Part shown: positions 60,245 to 64,000 of the stretch, piece after piece | Position numbering within the stretch: position 1 is the first letter of the stretch | How the letters are laid out: every line of letters begins with the position of its first letter | Origin: Bradyrhizobium hereditatis | GTDB lineage: Bacteria; Pseudomonadota; Alphaproteobacteria; Rhizobiales; Xanthobacteraceae | Length of the DNA: 64,000 nt | Assembly: GCF_020329435.1 (NCBI RefSeq) | Contig: NZ_JAGKJK010000024.1 | Span: forward strand, 1-64,000 | Direction of reading: 5' to 3' | Translations under genes and position numbers: made by a program | Notes under the pieces: generated by a model | Database searches by the model: none | What the model saw: the letters and a program-made list of their open reading frames with translations, nothing else | Told to the model about the DNA's origin: nothing

Positions 60245-61456
60245 ATGAGCGCGACAGAGAAAGCAGCGCCGGCCGGCGTCCCAAGCCTGGACGTCGATCC
60301 ATTCTCGACCGAGTTCTTCGAGGATCCGCACGCGATCCACGACGTTCTCCGCGAGGCCGGCCCGGTGGTCTGGCTCGACAAATGGGGCGTCTACGGTGTG
60401 GCGCGCTATGCCGAGGTGCACGCCGTTCTCAACGATCCCCTGACGTTCTGTTCGAGCCGCGGCGTCGGCTTAAGCGATTTCGCCAAGGAAAAGCCGTGGC
60501 GGCCGCAAAGCATCATCCTCGAGGCAGACCCGCCGGCGCATACCCGCACGCGCGCGGTGCTGAACCAGGTGCTGTCGGCAACCGCCATGAAGCCGCTCCG
60601 CGGTCATTTCACCGCATTGGCCGAAGCCAAGGTCGATGAGCTACTCTCGCGCGGCAGCTTTGATGCCATCACCGAACTTGCGGAAGCCTATCCCCTGTCA
60701 GTCTTCCCCGATGCGCTCGGACTGAAGCAGGAAGGGCGCGAGCATCTCTTGCCTTATGCGAGCTTGGTGTTCAACGCGTTCGGTCCGCCGAACCAGCTGC
60801 GCCAGGAGGCGATCGAGCGCTCGGCGCCGCATCAGGCCTATGTCGCCGAACAATGCCAGCGCGAGAACCTGGCCCCCGGCGGCTTCGGCGCCTGCATCCA
60901 TGCCCGCGCCGATGCCGGCGATATCACCCATGAGGAGGCGCCGCTGCTGGTGCGTTCGTTGCTGTCGGCCGGACTCGACACCACCGTCTATGGCATCGGC
61001 GCAGCCGTCTATAGTCTGGCGCGCTTTCCCGAGCAGCTGGCAAAGCTGCGCAGCGATCCCACGCTGGCACGCAACGCATTCGAAGAAGCGATCCGCTTCG
61101 AAAGCCCGGTGCAGACCTTCTTCCGCACCACCACGCGCGAGGTCGAACTCGGCGGCCATACCATCGGCGAGGACGAAAAAATCCTGATGTTCCTAGGCGC
61201 CGCCAATCGCGATCCGCGCCGCTGGGAAAACCCTGATCGTTACGACATCACTCGTCGCACATCGGGCCATGTCGGCTTTGGCTCGGGCATTCACATGTGC
61301 GTCGGCCAGCTCGTTGCGCGCCTCGAAGGCGAAGTGATGCTGGCAGCGATCGCACGCAAGGTTGGCAGCATCGAGATCACCGGCCCCGTGAAGCGCCGCT
61401 ACAACAACACGCTACGCGGCCTTGAAAGCCTCCCGATCACCATTTCTCCGGCCTGA
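60245..61456 (+). CDS. cytochrome P450, CYP199A family
   Basis: A 403-residue soluble P450. The heme-binding motif GFGSGIHMCVGQ has Cys352, the oxygen-activation helix reads LLSAGLDTTVYG, and the K-helix ExxR is in FEEAIRFES. Stretches such as FCSSRGVGLSDF and SLLSAGLDTT closely match CYP199A2/A4 of Rhodopseudomonas, which demethylate or hydroxylate para-substituted benzoates such as 4-methoxybenzoate. AGGAG precedes this ATG; one at 60230 is in frame. The ferredoxin follows 10 bases later. No reductase gene is present. Confidence 0.92.
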   Translation: MSATEKAAPAGVPSLDVDPFSTEFFEDPHAIHDVLREAGPVVWLDKWGVYGVARYAEVHAVLNDPLTFCSSRGVGLSDFAKEKPWRPQSIILEADPPAHTRTRAVLNQVLSATAMKPLRGHFTALAEAKVDELLSRGSFDAITELAEAYPLSVFPDALGLKQEGREHLLPYASLVFNAFGPPNQLRQEAIERSAPHQAYVAEQCQRENLAPGGFGACIHARADAGDITHEEAPLLVRSLLSAGLDTTVYGIGAAVYSLARFPEQLAKLRSDPTLARNAFEEAIRFESPVQTFFRTTTREVELGGHTIGEDEKILMFLGAANRDPRRWENPDRYDITRRTSGHVGFGSGIHMCVGQLVARLEGEVMLAAIARKVGSIEITGPVKRRYNNTLRGLESLPITISPA

Positions 61457-61466
61457 CGGACGCTCC

Positions 61467-61790
61467 ATGCCAAGCATCACCTTCATCCATCCCGACAGCC
61501 GCCGTCAGCAGATCGAGGCGGGCGATGGCGAAAGCGCGATGCAGGCCGCGACACGCAATGATGTCAGCGGAATCCTGGCCGAATGCGGCGGCAACGCCAT
61601 GTGCGCGACCTGCCATGTCTATGTCGACGAGGACTGGCTCTCTCGCCTGCCGCCGATGGGCGACGACGAGGACGCGCTGCTGGACGGCGCGGCCGCCGAG
61701 CGGCGGGCCAACAGCCGGCTGTCCTGCCAGATCAAGCTCGATGCCGATCTCGATGGTTTGGTTCTCAATTTGCCGGACCGGCAACTATAG
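61467..61790 (+). CDS. [2Fe-2S] ferredoxin, palustrisredoxin-like
   Basis: A 107-residue adrenodoxin/putidaredoxin-type ferredoxin. Cluster cysteines are Cys40, Cys46 and Cys49 (ECGGNAMCATCH), with the fourth at Cys87 (RLSCQIKL). It supplies electrons to CYP199A in the related Rhodopseudomonas system, where the partner is called palustrisredoxin. It sits directly behind the P450 gene and is surely co-transcribed. Confidence 0.92.
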   Translation: MPSITFIHPDSRRQQIEAGDGESAMQAATRNDVSGILAECGGNAMCATCHVYVDEDWLSRLPPMGDDEDALLDGAAAERRANSRLSCQIKLDADLDGLVLNLPDRQL

Positions 61791-61863
61791 CGGCGCCGCC
61801 GGCCCATATCGCAAACCCGGCGAAGTTCGGGAACGCTCAATCAACATTTGGAGGAGAAAAACG

Positions 61864-63078
61864 ATGCGGGATTTCGGATTTGGTCTGGCGCTTGCCTTGT
61901 CTTTTGCAATGTGCAGTGCGGCGTATGCGCAGATATCAGATAATGTCGTGCGTATCGGCGTGCTCAATGACATCTCCGGCATCTTCCAGGACACCAACGG
62001 CATGGGTTCGGTGGAGGCCGCGCGCATGGCGGCGGAAGATTTCAATGGCGGCGGCAAGGGCATCAAGGTCGAGATCGTCTACGCCGATCACCAGAACAAG
62101 GCCGACGTGGGATCTGCGATCGTGCGCAAATGGCTCGATGTCGACGGCGTCGATGCCGTGGTCGATGTGCCGAATTCCGCTGTCGGCCTCACTATCAATT
62201 CGCTGCTGCGCGACAGCCGCATGACGTTTCTAGCGTCATCGACCGCGAGTTCCGATCTGACCGGCAAGGCCTGCTCGCCCAACACCATCCAGTGGGTCAA
62301 CGACGCCTGGGCGACCGGCAACTCGACGGCCGCGGCGATGATGGCGCGCGGCGGCAAGGAGTGGTTCTTCATCACGGTGAATTTCGCGCTCGGCCAGGGC
62401 ATCGAGGCCGAAGCCACCAACTACATCGAAAAACACGGCGGCAAGGTGCTGGGCTCAGCGAAACACCCGCTCAACACGCCGGATTTTGCTTCGCTGCTGC
62501 TGCAGGCGCAGAATTCCAAGGCCAAGGTGATCGGGCTCGCCAATGCCGGCGGCGACACCGTCAATGCGGTGAAGCAGGCGGCCGAGTTCGGGCTTCAGCA
62601 GAGCGGCCAAACCATGGTGGCGTTCCTGCTGTTCATCAACGACATCCACGGCATGGGGCTGAAGGTGGGGCAGGGCCTGCAATTGTTCGAGGCGTTCTAC
62701 TGGGACATGGACGACGATACCCGCGCCTTTGCCAAGCGCTTCGGCGCGCGTCCCGGCATGAACGGCAAGATGCCGAGCGGCAACCAGGCTGGCGTCTATG
62801 CCTCCACGCTCGCTTATCTCAATGCGGTGGCGGCGACCGGCAGCGATCACGCCAAGGACGCCGTGCCGCAGATGAAGAAGTTCAAGGGCAAGGACAAATT
62901 GTTCGGCGACGTGACCATCCGCCAGGACGGCCGCGTCATCCACCCGATGTACCTGTTCGAGGTGAAGAAGCCGGAAGAGTCGAAATATCCCTACGACTAC
63001 TACAAGCTGGTCTCCACCATTCCCGCCGACCAGGCCTTCCGCCCTCTCGCCGAAGGCGGCTGCTCGCTGGTGAAATGA
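61864..63078 (+). CDS. ABC transporter substrate-binding protein, aromatic-compound type
   Basis: A 404-residue periplasmic binding protein with signal peptide MRDFGFGLALALSFAMCSAA. It parallels the protein at 58172 along its length (VLNDISGIFQDTNGMGS, VYADHQNKADVGSAI, VDVPNSAVGL), so the two are paralogs. GGAGGAG lies eight bases before the ATG. It follows the ferredoxin gene by 73 bases and may be part of the P450 transcript, delivering the aromatic acid. No permease is adjacent. Confidence 0.87.
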   Translation: MRDFGFGLALALSFAMCSAAYAQISDNVVRIGVLNDISGIFQDTNGMGSVEAARMAAEDFNGGGKGIKVEIVYADHQNKADVGSAIVRKWLDVDGVDAVVDVPNSAVGLTINSLLRDSRMTFLASSTASSDLTGKACSPNTIQWVNDAWATGNSTAAAMMARGGKEWFFITVNFALGQGIEAEATNYIEKHGGKVLGSAKHPLNTPDFASLLLQAQNSKAKVIGLANAGGDTVNAVKQAAEFGLQQSGQTMVAFLLFINDIHGMGLKVGQGLQLFEAFYWDMDDDTRAFAKRFGARPGMNGKMPSGNQAGVYASTLAYLNAVAATGSDHAKDAVPQMKKFKGKDKLFGDVTIRQDGRVIHPMYLFEVKKPEESKYPYDYYKLVSTIPADQAFRPLAEGGCSLVK

Positions 63079-63088
63079 CGCCGCTGTC

Positions 63089-63128
63089 CTCCCTCTCCCG
63101 CTTGCGGGGGAGGGTCGGGGTGGGGGTG
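63089..63128. repeat. dispersed repeat, family C copy 5 (half element)
   Basis: CTCCCTCTCCCGCTTGCGGG and GGAGGGTCGGGGTGGGGG; the mirrored right half is missing. It lies just after the binding-protein stop. Confidence 0.7.
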
Positions 63129-63246
63129 CCGCCGCATAGCGGATATCGAATGTCGGCCAATTCAGCCCGAATTGATTTCGATTGACGTCCGCACAGCGTG
63201 AACCATTGTAAGCTCAACGACGAGCCGCGCGGTAGCGGAGGAAACA

Positions 63247-64000
63247 ATGCAACGTCTCAGATTCGTGTCGATCCAGCTAGCGTCGCTGGCGCTTGCGATT
63301 TCGCTTTCTACCGCCAATGCGATGGCCGCGAAGATGACCGGCGATCCGGCAGCGACATGCCGCGGCCTGGTCGGAGAGGCCGACAATGCGGTCAAGATCG
63401 ATTCCGCAGCGATCGTCGCGCCTTCGCCGCTCGCGGTCGCCGAGAAAGGACCGACTCCGGCGGCACGCGTCACTCCGGCCAATCCTGAATTCTGCAAGGT
63501 GCTCGGCCACATCGCGCCATCAGATCCCAGTGCGCCGCCGATCAAGTTCCAGGTCAACCTGCCGCTCGAATGGAACGGCCGCTCGCTGCAATATGGCGGC
63601 GGCGGCTTCAACGGCGTGCTGATCACCGGGCTTACCCTGCCGCCGGCCTATCCGTTCGGCGCGCCATCGCCGTTGGCGCGCGGCTTCGTTACCTACGGCA
63701 CGGATTCCGGCCACGAGACGAAACCGGGCGAGCCGCCGCAGGCTTTTGCGCTCAACGACGAGGCGTTCGAGAATTTCGCCCATCGCTCCTATAAGCGCGT
63801 GCGCGATGCCGCTGTCGCCCTGATGGTGCGCGCCTACGGCAATCCGCCGGCAAAGCTCTACTTCATGGGATCATCGGAAGGCGGCCGCGAGGCGCTGACG
63901 ATGGCGCAACGCTATCCCGATGATTTTGACGGCCTCTTCGCCCGCGTGCCCGTCATCAACTGGGTCGGTTTGCAGCATGCCGGCACGCGGTCGGGGCTCG
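63247..64000 (+). CDS. tannase/feruloyl esterase family hydrolase (3' end outside window)
   Basis: The first 251 residues of an exported alpha/beta hydrolase are visible. The signal peptide ends near ANAMAA. Family marks are VNLPLEWNGRSLQYGGGGFN, YGTDSGHE and the nucleophile elbow GSSEGG with Ser210. In most family members a Cys stands just before the catalytic Ser and bonds to a Cys beside the catalytic His; here it is Ser209. GGAGG precedes the ATG. It would release ferulic or gallic-type acids that the neighbouring genes could use. It is cut by the window edge. Confidence 0.82.
   Translation, partial: MQRLRFVSIQLASLALAISLSTANAMAAKMTGDPAATCRGLVGEADNAVKIDSAAIVAPSPLAVAEKGPTPAARVTPANPEFCKVLGHIAPSDPSAPPIKFQVNLPLEWNGRSLQYGGGGFNGVLITGLTLPPAYPFGAPSPLARGFVTYGTDSGHETKPGEPPQAFALNDEAFENFAHRSYKRVRDAAVALMVRAYGNPPAKLYFMGSSEGGREALTMAQRYPDDFDGLFARVPVINWVGLQHAGTRSGL

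Noticed and set aside
25530..63128. CRISPR array suspected from repeated GC-rich blocks
   Set aside because: The repeats are dispersed, palindromic and kilobases apart; there is no regular repeat-spacer pattern and no cas gene.
1..64000. tRNA, rRNA, prophage or insertion-sequence genes
   Set aside because: No cloverleaf-like sequence, ribosomal RNA, integrase or transposase frame was found in the window.

Overview
The window is a stretch of a high-GC alphaproteobacterial chromosome, most likely Bradyrhizobium or a close Rhodopseudomonas-like relative in the Nitrobacteraceae. Three things point there: a CYP199A-type P450 with its palustrisredoxin-like ferredoxin, a Sox thiosulfate-oxidation operon of rhizobial layout, and many short palindromic repeats between genes. 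I see no rRNA, tRNA, CRISPR array, prophage or insertion sequence. The left edge may hold the tail of an upstream gene. The right edge cuts through a tannase/feruloyl-esterase-like gene.

Layout. 0.4-5 kb: an N-acyl-D-amino-acid deacylase-like amidohydrolase with an MFS transporter, then three small unknown genes. 5-10.5 kb: a cobalamin-uptake divergon, with a TonB receptor (btuB) behind a cobalamin riboswitch on the minus strand and btuC-btuD-btuF on the plus strand. 10.6-19.2 kb: sulfur oxidation, with a persulfide-dioxygenase/rhodanese fusion, a DsrE remnant, and the operon soxC-D-X-Y-Z-A-K-B-dsrE read from a divergent promoter shared with an ArsR-type repressor that carries the two cysteines of persulfide sensors. 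19.2-25 kb: two methyltransferases, two MFS transporters, an NTF2-like protein, a MerR regulator with a textbook 19-bp-spacer operator, and a DUF2938 membrane protein. 25-29 kb: a VOC protein, a carboxymuconolactone-decarboxylase-like protein and two acyl-CoA dehydrogenases. 29-34 kb: an amino-acid-binding protein, an L,D-transpeptidase and a cyanide-insensitive bd oxidase operon (cioA-cioB-DUF2474). 34-41 kb: an unknown membrane protein, an ECF sigma factor with no visible anti-sigma factor, and a histidine kinase / DUF3369 hybrid kinase / OmpR-type regulator operon. 41-44 kb: an orphan UgpB-like binding protein and an APH-fold phosphotransferase with an altered catalytic loop.

44-54.6 kb looks like one nitrogen-scavenging locus. 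A peptide/nickel-type ABC importer (binding protein, two permeases, a fused two-domain ATPase) is followed by atzG-atzE-atzH, a GntR regulator and, facing them, allophanate hydrolase atzF. No cyanuric acid hydrolase is present, so the compound imported and cut before AtzE is unknown. The fused ATPase carries an intergenic palindromic repeat inserted in frame in its linker.

54.8-64 kb is an aromatic (lignin-monomer) region: feruloyl-CoA synthase with a divergent MarR regulator and overlapping palindromic operators, two related aromatic-type ABC binding proteins without permeases, two more MarR regulators, CYP199A plus its [2Fe-2S] ferredoxin, and the tannase-family esterase.

At least five families of dispersed palindromic repeats sit in the gaps. 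Family A lies at about 296, 10482 and 36235; family B at 11859, 42792 and 52690; family C at 25530, 28942, 45784, 47880 and 63089; family D at 3727, 27606 and 57361; family E at 21740, 29146 (partial), 48964 (inside a gene) and 49884.
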